Of a stretch of 64,000 bases of DNA, positions 1 to 10,620 are shown in pieces. The stretch's first letter is position 1. Each line of letters opens with the position of its first letter. The notes beneath the pieces were generated by a model that did not search any database, was not told the DNA's origin, and was given only the letters and a program-made list of their open reading frames with translations. Origin of the DNA: Halomicrobium sp. LC1Hm (GTDB lineage: Archaea; Halobacteriota; Halobacteria; Halobacteriales; Haloarculaceae). The translations under genes were made by a program, and so were the position numbers. The DNA is taken from contig NZ_CP044129.1 in NCBI RefSeq assembly GCF_009617995.1, forward strand, positions 930,001 to 994,000, in the 5' to 3' direction.

Positions 1-1086
1 GGCGGGGGCCTGGTCGGCGGTGAGGGGTTCGCCAGCCTCTCCGGGGACGGCGTGCTCGGCCGGACCGTCGAGACCGCCATCGCCGACACGGAAGGCGACG
101 CCTCGACGGCCGAGACGAACCTCCAGCAGCGACTCGGCGACGACGAGCTGGCCATGTTCACCGGCGGCGTCGCGGGCAGCGTCGTCACGACACACCGGGA
201 TCTGGCGGACGAACACGAGACGCCGTACTTCGTCGGCACGTCGACGCTGAATCAGCTCACCGGCGAGAACTGCTCGCCACACGTCTACCGCGAGCTGTTC
301 AACTCCCGCACGCTGGCCCGTTCCCTCGTCCCGGAAGTCGTCACCGACATCGACGGTGCCCAGTTTTTCTTCCAGGTCAGCACCGACACGATCGAAGGAC
401 GCGACCTCAAGCAGAGCATCAACGGCTACGCGACCGCGAGCGACCTCGACTTGCGGCCCATCGGTACCACGACGGTCCGGTCGGGCTCGACCGACTTCGA
501 GCGCCCGCTCTCGGAAGCGGCGAGCAACAGCGTCGACATCGTCTTCCTCGATCTGTTCGGCCTCGACGCCGTCAACGCGATCCAGCAAGCCAAAGAGATC
601 CTCCCAGAGGACGCGGTCATCGTCGTCCCGCTGCTCACCCAGTCCGTCGCGGATTCGCTTGGCGAGCGGGTCGAAGGTGTCTACGGCACCGTCGGCTGGC
701 ACGAGAACCTCGACACGCCGCTGTCGGGCAAGTTCGGCGACGCCTACCAGAGCGAGTACTCGGGAACGGTGAGCACGACGGCGCTCGTTCCACCAGGTCC
801 GGCCCAGAACACGTACGGACAGGTCCTGCTGTGGGCCAGCGCGGTCGAGGCCGCCGGCACGTTCGACGCGGACGCGGTCCGGTCCGAACTCGAAGGGTTC
901 GAGTACGCACTCGGGGCGGGTGCAGAGACGATGCGGGCCTGCGACCACCAGGCGATGCGAGCCGTCCCGGTTGTCCGTGGCAGTACCGAGACGGACTCGG
1001 TCGGGAACTACTTCGAGCTGCTGAACGGGCGGCGAAATATGGAACCCGGCTGTGACGAACCGCCCGCGGCGGCGTGTGAGCTGTAG
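1..1086 (+). CDS. ABC transporter substrate-binding protein, LivK-like (5' end missing)
   Basis: The reading frame is open from the first base, so the signal peptide and N-terminus lie outside the window. The visible part is a type I periplasmic-binding-protein fold of the branched-chain amino acid/urea receptor kind: the segments FTGGVAGSV, ETPYFVGTSTLN, VFLDLFGLDAVNAI and GVYGTVGWHENL are typical. It is a close paralogue of the complete gene at 35302-36630, sharing most of these segments and the C-terminal ending with two cysteines (EPGC...AAxCxL). It probably captures a small organic solute outside the cell for an ABC importer; the ligand cannot be read from the sequence. No transporter genes are seen next to it. 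Confidence 0.85.
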   Translation, partial: GGGLVGGEGFASLSGDGVLGRTVETAIADTEGDASTAETNLQQRLGDDELAMFTGGVAGSVVTTHRDLADEHETPYFVGTSTLNQLTGENCSPHVYRELFNSRTLARSLVPEVVTDIDGAQFFFQVSTDTIEGRDLKQSINGYATASDLDLRPIGTTTVRSGSTDFERPLSEAASNSVDIVFLDLFGLDAVNAIQQAKEILPEDAVIVVPLLTQSVADSLGERVEGVYGTVGWHENLDTPLSGKFGDAYQSEYSGTVSTTALVPPGPAQNTYGQVLLWASAVEAAGTFDADAVRSELEGFEYALGAGAETMRACDHQAMRAVPVVRGSTETDSVGNYFELLNGRRNMEPGCDEPPAAACEL

Positions 1087-1179
1087 GCACGCACAGTCAC
1101 TCCGGATTCGACCGGCCTCGCCGTCGGGACGTGACTCGACCGACGGATCACCGAGCGTGTCGCTCCGACAACGTTGCGC

Positions 1180-1797
1180 TCACCCACTCTCGGTCAGATC
1201 GGAGAACAGCGATTCGAAGTCGTCGACGTTCTCCGAGAGGTGGTCGACCTCGTCGGCCAGTCGCTCGACCCGAGCGGTGATTTCCGCGTACGCTTCACTC
1301 TCCGCCCGGGCCCTCGGATTCATCTCGGACTCCAGTGTCGCCTGCTTCGACAGCGCCGCGAAGTACGCTTGCAGGTGGTCGTCGTACGCGTCCCGGCGCA
1401 GCATCGCCTCGACCGTCTCTCGGAGATCCGCCCCCGTGACGGGCTTCGTGAGGTAGTCGTCGAAGGGCATGTCGACGATGTCGACATCGGGATCGACGGC
1501 CGTGACCATCACGACGCGACAGTCGAGCCCACGCTCCCGGACCCGTCCCAGTACCTCGTCCCCCGAGAGACCCGGCATCTGTCTGTCCAGGAGGACGATG
1601 TCGACCGACTCGTCGGCGTCCTCCAGTGCCTGAGCACCGTCGTACGCGACGCTGGTTTCGTACCCTTCGCCGAGCCACATGGCGTACAGATCCGCAACGT
1701 CGCGTTCGTCGTCGACGACGAGAATCTCGGGCGTCTCGGCTTCCGTCTTCAGTTGCACGCCAGATACCTCCGTCCGTTCGTCGTCCCCCCACGACAT
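1180..1797 (-). CDS. Response regulator, receiver plus HalX domain
   Basis: 205 aa. Residues about 24-140 form a receiver domain: acidic pocket VVDDE, phospho-acceptor Asp71 in VLLDRQMPG, and the conserved Lys in DDYLTKPV. The C-terminal part is a charged, probably coiled-coil region resembling the haloarchaeal HalX domain (alternating Glu/Arg/Leu, residues about 145-205). It has no DNA-binding domain, so it likely works by protein contact in a two-component relay. No kinase is adjacent; the hybrid kinase at 39477-41969 is far away. An inverted repeat lies in its promoter (1822-1837). Confidence 0.88.
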   Translation of the reverse strand: MSWGDDERTEVSGVQLKTEAETPEILVVDDERDVADLYAMWLGEGYETSVAYDGAQALEDADESVDIVLLDRQMPGLSGDEVLGRVRERGLDCRVVMVTAVDPDVDIVDMPFDDYLTKPVTGADLRETVEAMLRRDAYDDHLQAYFAALSKQATLESEMNPRARAESEAYAEITARVERLADEVDHLSENVDDFESLFSDLTESG

Positions 1798-1821
1798 ACT
1801 GTCGCCAATTTCGCCATATCA

Positions 1822-1837
1822 CAGATAAATCTATCTG
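1822..1837. promoter_or_regulatory. Palindrome over the response-regulator promoter
   Basis: CAGATA-AATC-TATCTG is a perfect 6+6 inverted repeat lying 25-40 nt upstream of the response regulator start. On the minus strand it contains a TATA-like AGATTTATCTG. It could be both TATA box and operator; binding is inferred. Confidence 0.4.
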
Positions 1838-1969
1838 CCAGATTATCGCCCGTGATTCTGGATTGGCCTTCGGTCCGTCGTGTGGATCGATCGGACGAGG
1901 CCGGTCCCGTTCGGCGGCACTGGCGACGCCACGACATTGATACGCCGTCGCCACGCAGTAGGCACACCG

Positions 1970-2395
1970 ATGCCCGATCCCGCAGCAATCGAGACGGTCG
2001 TCGTCAAGGCCGACGAGATCGTCACCGCGCTGGAGGCCAGCCAACGGGGGACCCAGACCGCGCTTCGCGTCACCGCTCCGTTCAGTGCTCGCATGCGGGC
2101 ACGCATCCACGTCGAACAGCCCGGCGACGGCGACGACGACGCACAGCTGTTGCTCTCGCCGCACGCGCTCCTCGACGACGATTGTCCGTCACTGCCCACC
2201 TCGGACGAGACCGCCGAGCGGCTCAGGTCCCGGTCCGACGAACAGTACTCCGTCGAGCGCCACCGCGAAACACACGAAGCCGCCCTCGAAGAGTGGCGGT
2301 CGACGATCCCAGACCACGTCGTCGACGCCGTCGAGCTCCCCGCTGCCGGCGGCGCGGTCTCGGTGGCGCTTCTCTCGGCCGCGGACCGAGAGTGA
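1970..2395 (+). CDS. Haloarchaeal hypothetical protein
   Basis: 141 aa when started at the ATG that gives MPDPAAIETVVVKADEIV; the frame is open further upstream but that part is Arg-rich and reads like non-coding. Acidic and soluble, with no membrane segment or known motif. The middle (SARMRARIHVEQPG) and the conserved-looking C-terminal stretch (IPDHVVDAVELP) suggest a small alpha/beta protein. It is divergent from the response regulator. Function unknown. Confidence 0.7.
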   Translation: MPDPAAIETVVVKADEIVTALEASQRGTQTALRVTAPFSARMRARIHVEQPGDGDDDAQLLLSPHALLDDDCPSLPTSDETAERLRSRSDEQYSVERHRETHEAALEEWRSTIPDHVVDAVELPAAGGAVSVALLSAADRE

Positions 2396-2564
2396 GCGAA
2401 CCGCCGTCGCTCGATAAGCGATCATTATAAAATGTTTCCACGGATCTCGGGCGGTCGTAAAACGTCCGAACGTACTTCGTACCATCGTGAAATGAACTGA
2501 AACAGTCCGAAGCCTCGACCGGTTATATGATGCTCTCGGTCGTGGTGATCGATAGGTGTCCCCG

Positions 2565-2813
2565 ATGTCAAGCTCGACCAACAACGACCTTCGATCGTCG
2601 CTCCAGTCGGTAAGCTCGGTGAACGAAGTTGGTAAGCACGTCTTGCCCCCGATCCGGGCGCTCGCGTTCTGGATCGCCATCGCGCTGCCCTTCCTCTATC
2701 TCCCGCTCCTCGCGGTCGGCCTCTCCAGCCAGACCCTGACTGGCGCGTTCCTGACCCTCTTGCTGTGTAACGCCGTCGCCCTCCTCGTCGGCCACAAGCA
2801 CCTCCGTGAGTGA
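2565..2813 (+). CDS. Small membrane protein, two transmembrane segments
   Basis: 82 aa. After a Ser/Asn-rich N-terminus, residues about 35-55 (FWIAIALPFLYLPLLAVGL) and 60-76 (LTGAFLTLLLCNAVALLVG) are hydrophobic. The start used is the ATG at 2565; a GTG nine bases upstream is also possible. A TATA-like GGTTATATG is at about 2520-2528. Function unknown. Confidence 0.7.
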   Translation: MSSSTNNDLRSSLQSVSSVNEVGKHVLPPIRALAFWIAIALPFLYLPLLAVGLSSQTLTGAFLTLLLCNAVALLVGHKHLRE

Positions 2814-2897
2814 AACCCCGTCGCCGCCTCGCTTTTCCTGTCACTCCGTCTGTGTGTTGGGCAATATATTTAACACGTAGCGACACGTAATACTTGT

Positions 2898-3521
2898 ATG
2901 GCCGCATACGGCCGGCCGTCACTTCGAGACTTGTTCGACGAATCGCCGACGCCCCACATCGCGCACCCGCCGCGCACACACCACCGAGACTTCTACGTCG
3001 CTACCGACGGCTCGTATCGAGAGTCGTCTGGCGGACTCGGGGTCGTCATCGAGACGCGGGACGGGGAGCGCGTCGCCCGGCTGTCGATCCACGACGGCGC
3101 GCCCGACAACAACGTCGCCGAGTATCGGGCGCTCCATCTCGGGCTCGACATCCTCGCTGCTCGGGCACCGAGCGACGCCACCGTCGGCCTCCTCATCGAC
3201 CACGACGACCTCGCGGCCAACGTCAACGCCGCGATGCTCGCCGTCAAGAACGCGCAGTTCGACGCGAGTCACCCGGTCTCGATCCCGCGCTCGACCGGGC
3301 TTCACTGGCGTGGCATTCGAGCCCGCATCAACGGCTTCGACGAGGTCAGAGCCGCACGGATCGCCAGCGGATCGAACCCGGCACACCCGCTGGCGAACAC
3401 CCCCGACCAGTACGCACACGTCAACGACGAGCCGGCCCGCTGTGTGCTCCCCGAGACGCCGACCGTCGACGAGCAGGTCCCACCGCCATCGCGCTCGAAC
3501 CGCGGCGGCGCGAGCGACTGA
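2898..3521 (+). CDS. rnhA: Ribonuclease HI
   Basis: 207 aa. Cleaves the RNA strand of RNA-DNA hybrids. The RNase H fold starts at about residue 30 with the first catalytic Asp in YVATDGSY; NNVAEYRAL provides the catalytic Glu, and LLIDHDDLAANVN matches the third acidic strand. The N-terminus (MAAYGRPSLRDLFDESPTPHIAHPP) is the short extension seen in haloarchaeal RNase HI. A good leaderless promoter precedes it: a TATA-like ATATTTAAC about 27 nt before the ATG. Confidence 0.85.
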   Translation: MAAYGRPSLRDLFDESPTPHIAHPPRTHHRDFYVATDGSYRESSGGLGVVIETRDGERVARLSIHDGAPDNNVAEYRALHLGLDILAARAPSDATVGLLIDHDDLAANVNAAMLAVKNAQFDASHPVSIPRSTGLHWRGIRARINGFDEVRAARIASGSNPAHPLANTPDQYAHVNDEPARCVLPETPTVDEQVPPPSRSNRGGASD

Positions 3522-3527
3522 CGACGA

Positions 3528-5780
<2,253 letters not shown>

Positions 5781-5880
5781 ACACATACGGCGACAGGAAC
5801 GTTCTTAAACTTCGTGGGGGAGCCGTGCGACAGCACGACGAAAAGCGGGACATAAGTAGTTCAGATCCCAAGCTACCGCC

Positions 5881-6687
5881 ATGAGTCGCCGGTTCCGCAA
5901 CCTCCTGGTCGGGTCGACGGCCGGAACGCTACTCCTGATGCTCGTCGGGCTCTACACAGCCTACAAGGGCGCAGGGTTGACCTGCGAACAGCGATGGCCG
6001 CTCTGTGACGGCTGGCTGGGCCTGTTCCCCGCGAACCTCGTGAGTTTCATCGAGTGGTCCCACCGACTGCTGGCGATGCTCGTCGGCTTCGCGCTGCTTG
6101 GCGTCCTGTATCTCGCATGGCGACGCCAGGACGACCGTCGGGTGAAGTGGGCCGTCACCGCCGCAGTCGCACTGCTTCCCTCCCAGATCATCCTCGGGGC
6201 ACTGACGGTGACGGAGTTTACCGCCCTGATCACCGCCGCGCACTTCGCGACCGCCTCGCTCATCCTGCTCTGTCTCACGGCGGCCTGTGCCTGGACCGTC
6301 GAGCGCCCGTCCGTCGGTGGACTCCGCACGCTGGCGATCCTCGCGGCCGTGGCGGTTCCTTTCCACCTCGCGCTCGACGGCTCCCTGTTCGCGGTGCCGG
6401 TCAGCGTGCTCACCGGCTACTACGCCCTCTCTTTTCTCCTCTGGGGCGCGCTCGCGGCAGGGGCGCTGTGGGCACACGGCCACGGACTCCCTCGCGCGCG
6501 ACTCCTCTTCGCGCTGGGGAGTGCCGTCACCTGGTTCGACATGCTCGTCGCACGGCGGAAGTTCGGGCTCAACCAGACGCTGACGGACGTGGGCGCGGTG
6601 GTCGTCCTCGTCCTGATCGCGGGCGCGATCTGGACGCTCTCGAAGCGGTCGAAGACCGGCGGTCCGGCCGCGACGCGGGCGGACTGA
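5881..6687 (+). CDS. ctaA: Heme A synthase (COX15/CtaA family)
   Basis: 268 aa polytopic membrane protein with about eight hydrophobic segments. Converts heme O to heme A for terminal oxidases. Conserved elements include the first-helix loop with paired cysteines (LTCEQRWPLCDGW), the heme-ligand His in SFIEWSHRLLAML, and LGALTV with a second-half His in TAAHFATASL. It is leaderless, with a TATA-like CATAAGTA about 30 nt before the ATG. Its TGA stop is the first part of the 80-nt palindromic repeat at 6687-6766. Confidence 0.92.
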   Translation: MSRRFRNLLVGSTAGTLLLMLVGLYTAYKGAGLTCEQRWPLCDGWLGLFPANLVSFIEWSHRLLAMLVGFALLGVLYLAWRRQDDRRVKWAVTAAVALLPSQIILGALTVTEFTALITAAHFATASLILLCLTAACAWTVERPSVGGLRTLAILAAVAVPFHLALDGSLFAVPVSVLTGYYALSFLLWGALAAGALWAHGHGLPRARLLFALGSAVTWFDMLVARRKFGLNQTLTDVGAVVVLVLIAGAIWTLSKRSKTGGPAATRAD

Positions 6688-6766
6688 TACTGCCGGGTGT
6701 CACTTCGTGACGAGCTTCGCCACCCCGGGGTGGCGAAATCGTTCACAGATGGACAGCCGGTAGTGT
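6687..6766 (+). repeat. 80-nt palindromic intergenic repeat, copy A
   Basis: The 80-mer starts at the A of the ctaA TGA stop and centres on the perfect palindrome TTCGCCACCCCGGGGTGGCG(AA). The two 40-nt arms can pair over roughly 29 of 40 positions. A second copy, 4 mismatches different and inverted, is at 42385-42464. It may act as a strong terminator or be a MITE-like element. Confidence 0.8.
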
Positions 6767-6874
6767 GACCACTGTTCGGGGTGTCGACTGAGTATAGAGG
6801 ATTCTTCGATCGGGTGCAGTGACGTTCTGGACGGAGACCACGAAGGTGAGACGGTCGTCCGGCCACCCGGCGCG

Positions 6875-8365
6875 TTACATGAAATCCGAGAGCCCGGACT
6901 GCTGGTCGCCGTCGTCGCTCTCTTGGCTGTCGTCGCCGTCGTCGGCCACCTCGTCGTCGCCCGCGGGCTCACCGCCCAGCGTCGCCTGTCCGCCGTCGTC
7001 GCCGTCGCCCTCGGTGTCGTCTGTGTCGTCCGCGTCTGGTGTCGTCTCGCCGGCACTGGCTCCCTCGAAGGCTCCTTGCGATCCCTCGACGGCGGCCGCC
7101 TCTTGAAGTTCCTCGGCGTCCTCGACGATCGACTGGACCTTGTTGGTGTCTTTCCCCGACCCGGTGACGAAGGCGACGTGGCTGGCGTCCATCTCGTACT
7201 GGGCGGCCATCGCGACGGTGAGGTCGCGGTTCTTGCAGTGGTGGGTCATCGTCGCGAGGAAGGGCATGATCTCCCGGCGCGCGGTGCGCATGCTGACGCC
7301 GTTGACGGCGGCGATCTGCTGGGCGATGTGGTCTCGCGTGTTGCGCGTGCCCTTCGAGCGGCCCAGCTTCGACCAGTAGCTCGGGGGACCGTAGCGAGTC
7401 CAGCCGCCCTTCGTTCCCTCGCGGGCGGCGGCGACCCCGGCGGTCATGTTGTCGCCCGCGTAGCGCCAGAACGAGTAGTTCTGCTTCGCGCGTACGCGCC
7501 CGAGCCAGCGGTCGGCGTTGGCGAGGAACTCGTAGGCGGTCGTCAGCTCGCTGCCCGCGTACTCTTTGGGCATGTTGTCCTCGATCCAGTTGATGAGGTC
7601 GTCGGGCGTCTCGTCGACGTCGTAGCTCGCTTCGAGTGCTTCCTGGGAGTCGGCTTCCTTCAACAGGAGATCGAGGTAGTCGAAGATCCCCTCCGTCGTG
7701 TCGCGCTCGCCGGTGACCACGTCGTCGGCGGCGAGGTGGTCTCGGCCCTCCGCGAGCGCCTGGAGGTCCTTGATCGCCCCCCGGAGGTCGCCGTCGTTCA
7801 TCTCGGCGATCTCGGTCAGGGCCTCGTCGTCGAACGCGATCTCCTCCTGGCGGAGCACGTCACGCAACACCGGCACGATCGAGCGCTTGCCCACGTCGCG
7901 AAACTCGATGTCCTCACAGGCGTTGCGCAGCCCGTTGCTCATCTCGTAGAACTCGTTTGCGATGAGGATCATCGGCTGGTTGGCCTCTTTGACCAGCGAC
8001 GTGATCGCCCGCGCTCCCCCGCGGTCGGCGTTGCCGTGGATGTTGTCGGCCTCGTCCATGACGACGAGCCGCCGCCCCGCTCCGCCCGCCGTGAGCGTCC
8101 CCGACTTCGCCGCCTCCCCGGCGACTTTCTCGATGACGTCTTTCGTCCGGGAGTCCGAGGCGTTGAGCTCGATCGTCGGCCACTCCATGTCGTTGGCCAG
8201 CGCGTGGGCCGCGGAGGTCTTCCCGATCCCCGGCGCACCGTGGAGGATGACGGCCTCGCGGTGATCCTCCCAGCTCTCGGCCCACTCTTTCAGGGCATCG
8301 CGGGCCTTGTCGTTGCCCCGCACCTCCGCCAGCGTCGTCGGGCGGTATCTCTCCGTCCAATCCAT
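6875..8365 (-). CDS. rfcL: Replication factor C large subunit (clamp loader)
   Basis: 496 aa. Loads the PCNA sliding clamp together with the small RFC subunit. It begins MDWTERYRPTTL (RFC box); Walker A GAPGIGKTS lies near residue 44, Walker B VVMDEAD near 100, and the collar domain runs about 240-420. A Gly/Asp/Glu-rich tail ends QQSGLSDFM, a PCNA-interacting peptide. The ATG at 8365 is used; a TTG precedes it. The first codons and the promoter are provided by the integrated element: the original start, Met-Ala-Asp-Trp-Thr-Glu-Lys, is left at 35010 on the other side of the provirus. Confidence 0.95.
   Translation of the reverse strand: MDWTERYRPTTLAEVRGNDKARDALKEWAESWEDHREAVILHGAPGIGKTSAAHALANDMEWPTIELNASDSRTKDVIEKVAGEAAKSGTLTAGGAGRRLVVMDEADNIHGNADRGGARAITSLVKEANQPMILIANEFYEMSNGLRNACEDIEFRDVGKRSIVPVLRDVLRQEEIAFDDEALTEIAEMNDGDLRGAIKDLQALAEGRDHLAADDVVTGERDTTEGIFDYLDLLLKEADSQEALEASYDVDETPDDLINWIEDNMPKEYAGSELTTAYEFLANADRWLGRVRAKQNYSFWRYAGDNMTAGVAAAREGTKGGWTRYGPPSYWSKLGRSKGTRNTRDHIAQQIAAVNGVSMRTARREIMPFLATMTHHCKNRDLTVAMAAQYEMDASHVAFVTGSGKDTNKVQSIVEDAEELQEAAAVEGSQGAFEGASAGETTPDADDTDDTEGDGDDGGQATLGGEPAGDDEVADDGDDSQESDDGDQQSGLSDFM
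8346..8362. other. Attachment site, left (attL) inside rfcL codons 2-7
   Basis: TATCTCTCCGTCCAATC here matches TATTTCTCCGTCCAGTC at 34988-35004 with two mismatches and a 10-base exact core (TCTCCGTCCA). At both sites the core encodes Trp-Thr-Glu of an rfcL start on the minus strand. Base composition changes abruptly just beyond it. Confidence 0.75.
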
Positions 8366-8423
8366 CAAATCATCCCCATACTATGACCATAGATATTTGC
8401 GTGTCGAATCATTAAGATGGAGT
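8366..8423. promoter_or_regulatory. Divergent promoter region for rfcL and the RHH gene
   Basis: The 58 nt between the rfcL ATG and the RHH ATG lie within the element. AT-rich TATA-like sequence (AGATATTTGCG and its complement, about 8391-8401) can serve both directions. It sits about 26-30 nt from each start, which fits leaderless transcripts. Host rfcL therefore appears to be driven by element DNA. Confidence 0.55.
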
Positions 8424-8798
8424 ATGCCACGTGTTCGTGTAGTCGTTTCGGACGAGAAGAAACAACGCTGGCAAGATTACGTTGGCGAAACCCCTGAATA
8501 CGACAGTGTTAGCGATCTTGTCCGCAAATCCGTCGAACAGGAAATCAACTCTGAATCTAACTCCCAGATGGATCAATACGAAGAACTGTACCAAATCATG
8601 GAGGCTGTCGAATCTTTAGAAAAGAAGCACTCTCGATTACAAGACAGTCTTGACGCCCACAGACAGAATTCTATTACAAAATCAGACATGGACGAATTAG
8701 AGAGTATGATAGGAGAAGCTATCTGGGAATATGCCAATATGATTCGAGATCTCGACGGCAACCAAGACTCTTCGACGGAGGCTACTGATGAAAAATGA
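8424..8798 (+). CDS. Ribbon-helix-helix DNA-binding protein
   Basis: 124 aa. The N-terminus MPRVRVVVSDEKKQRWQDYV, then SVSDLVRKSVEQEI, has the beta-strand/helix/helix pattern of MetJ/Arc regulators. The rest is a helical, charged region likely to be coiled coil. It overlaps the recombinase gene by 11 nt, so the two are probably co-translated. It likely controls integrase expression and possibly the rfcL-facing promoter. A second RHH protein sits at the opposite end of the element (34797-34961). Confidence 0.75.
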   Translation: MPRVRVVVSDEKKQRWQDYVGETPEYDSVSDLVRKSVEQEINSESNSQMDQYEELYQIMEAVESLEKKHSRLQDSLDAHRQNSITKSDMDELESMIGEAIWEYANMIRDLDGNQDSSTEATDEK

Positions 8799-9783
8799 AT
8801 TCATAGCAGATCTTGACCTCAACGAAGAGTCGAAGAAACAGTTAGATAGAGTCTTTACCAAAATTGACGCCCGCTTCACAGAGAATACGTATCGGAACCG
8901 GAAAGTAGTCATCAAACAGTTCACAGAATTTTCCATTGAAGACGATCTGAGAGACGTAGGAAGCGTAGAAGTAGATGACTGGGTGAGCCACTTACTCACT
9001 GATGATTACGCCCCCCGTTCTGTTAGAGGGAAAGCCTACGCTCTATCTGGAGTATTCAATGAACTGGTCACGAGAAATTTTGTTGATTCGAACCCAGTTG
9101 AAGACGTTTCCGTAGAAGACCTCGAACAGACGAGGCAAGACCAATACCACACAGAAAACAACAAAGGGCAGTACCTCTCCATCGAAGAATACGAAAAATT
9201 GGTCGAGGCAACAGATAATGTCCGTGACAAGGTGATGGTACGCCTTCTATGGCAAACGGGCTGTAGAGTGAGTGAAGCTGCTGATGTTCGTATTTCAGAT
9301 ATAGATCGAGACAACCGAAGTATAACAATCAGGAACGCTAAGTCTGGAAAATACAAGGACACCGGAACACGCACGGTCTACTATGACCGAAAATTCAGTG
9401 TTCTACTCCGTCAATATATTGACGAAGGTTATCGAGAAGGCTTTGTCGGGTTGAGTGAAGACAAAGAAGATCACGGGCACTTGCTCGTATCGAACGAAAA
9501 ATACAGCCTCAACAAAGAATACATCACCAAATTCATAGCAGAGATAGCTGAACGAGCAGGAATTCAAGACGTGATGTATGAGAATCGTGCAGGTAATGAG
9601 ATGAAACGAGTCAATGCCCATTTACTACGGAAATCCTACGGCGTCCATAGGACGAAAAACGGGATGCCCATAGCCTATCTGTCCGAACTTATGGGTCACG
9701 CAGATGTGACCGTAACAAAGGAAAACTACCTCCACTTCCGAGAAGACGACATAGAGGAAGCAGAGCGTAAATACGCTCCTTAA
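8788..9783 (+). CDS. Tyrosine recombinase / integrase (XerC/D-like)
   Basis: 331 aa, with a full N-terminal core-binding domain (about 15-110) and C-terminal catalytic domain (about 125-325). Catalytic residues visible: Arg160 (TGCRVSEA), Lys185 or 188 (NAKSGKY), His278 and Arg281 (AHLLRKS), His304 (LMGHAD), and nucleophile Tyr314 (KENYLHF). All positions are present, so it should be active. Being next to attL it is the main candidate for integration at rfcL. Confidence 0.92.
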   Translation: MKNEFIADLDLNEESKKQLDRVFTKIDARFTENTYRNRKVVIKQFTEFSIEDDLRDVGSVEVDDWVSHLLTDDYAPRSVRGKAYALSGVFNELVTRNFVDSNPVEDVSVEDLEQTRQDQYHTENNKGQYLSIEEYEKLVEATDNVRDKVMVRLLWQTGCRVSEAADVRISDIDRDNRSITIRNAKSGKYKDTGTRTVYYDRKFSVLLRQYIDEGYREGFVGLSEDKEDHGHLLVSNEKYSLNKEYITKFIAEIAERAGIQDVMYENRAGNEMKRVNAHLLRKSYGVHRTKNGMPIAYLSELMGHADVTVTKENYLHFREDDIEEAERKYAP

Positions 9784-9851
9784 TACGATATCTCACGAAT
9801 AGAGCCGTACCAAAATACTGGTTAGGTTCTGAAACAGCGGTTTGTACACTC

Positions 9852-10133
9852 ATGGACGACGAAGAAATCCAATCTCACTACCGAGATATCATTCGAGACC
9901 TTGCTGACGACGAGATTGAGTACATCCGTGTAGATCTCGATGCGATAGGATTCCCTGAACAACGAGAAGAGGAATTCGGAGAGATGACCAGAGTAGTCAC
10001 CATCAAGGACGTAGAACAGAGCAAGATCCTGCGACCCCTCATTGCCAACATAGCCGAATCAGAGGACGATATCGAGAACCAGTACGGAATCGAAGTCCTT
10101 GACGAGGAAGAAGCAGTCCTCTACGGAATCTAA
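9852..10133 (+). CDS. Small acidic hypothetical protein
   Basis: 93 aa, strongly acidic (MDDEEIQSHYRDIIRDLADD at the start), with a predicted beta segment EMTRVVTIKDVEQ and no membrane segment. TATA-like sequence lies in the 68-nt gap after the recombinase. Function unknown. Confidence 0.65.
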   Translation: MDDEEIQSHYRDIIRDLADDEIEYIRVDLDAIGFPEQREEEFGEMTRVVTIKDVEQSKILRPLIANIAESEDDIENQYGIEVLDEEEAVLYGI

Positions 10134-10220
10134 CTCACACCAGAAACGAATATTACCGAAAGTAATTTAGTACGGGGAGTTTATTATGTGAATAGACTAA
10201 CAATATAGTGGTGAAATATC

Positions 10221-10343
10221 ATGAGCGCACAACAACAGAAACCAGAATCAGAGGATAAGACAGTGAATATCTGCTCCATTCACGAGATCCTGTACAGCCC
10301 AGAGAAGCGGGATCAGTGTCCACTCTGTGCTAAGACTCAGTGA
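10221..10343 (+). CDS. Tiny zinc-finger protein, 40 aa
   Basis: ATG at 10221, TGA at 10341-10343. After a Gln/Glu/Lys-rich N-terminus it carries ICSIHEILYSPEK followed by CPLC, a CxxH...CxxC set suited to bind one zinc ion. It has its own TATA-like sequence (AGTAATTTAG, about 10160-10169) and is followed by a T-rich terminator. Micro zinc-finger proteins are common in haloarchaea and their viruses. Role unknown. Confidence 0.6.
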   Translation: MSAQQQKPESEDKTVNICSIHEILYSPEKRDQCPLCAKTQ

Positions 10344-10358
10344 AAACTCACTCAGTTC

Positions 10359-10373
10359 TATTTTTTATTTTTT
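10359..10373 (+). terminator. T-rich terminator
   Basis: TATTTTTTATTTTTT starts 16 nt after the stop of the tiny zinc-finger gene, the usual form of an archaeal intrinsic terminator. Confidence 0.6.
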
Positions 10374-10620
10374 GAATCGCCTTTGCGAGTTATTCTGCGA
10401 GAGGAAGGGTACATCAGAGAACCATTCAGTTGATAGAACGCTTCTAACGGCAGAATAGTGTTCAGCCACGACCGCAGCACCACCAGCACAGCAATACAAT
10501 ATAATATATAATATATTACTACTAACACTTTACATACTGTTTACTAACAAGGGAGTTTTCTTATCCACGCTGAGACGGGAATAAACTTATAGGGAGAATT
10601 ATACATACATCTAACTGGAA
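10374..10620. other. AT-rich non-coding stretch, possible replication origin
   Basis: About 250 nt without a gene. At 10492-10520 there is an almost pure A/T run of repeated TATAAT/ATATT units, a possible DNA-unwinding element. Closer to the downstream gene, AATAAACTTATAGGG is a likely TATA region about 35 nt before the ATG at 10621. Position upstream of a long unknown gene suggests an origin, but no iterated binding boxes were clear. Confidence 0.35.
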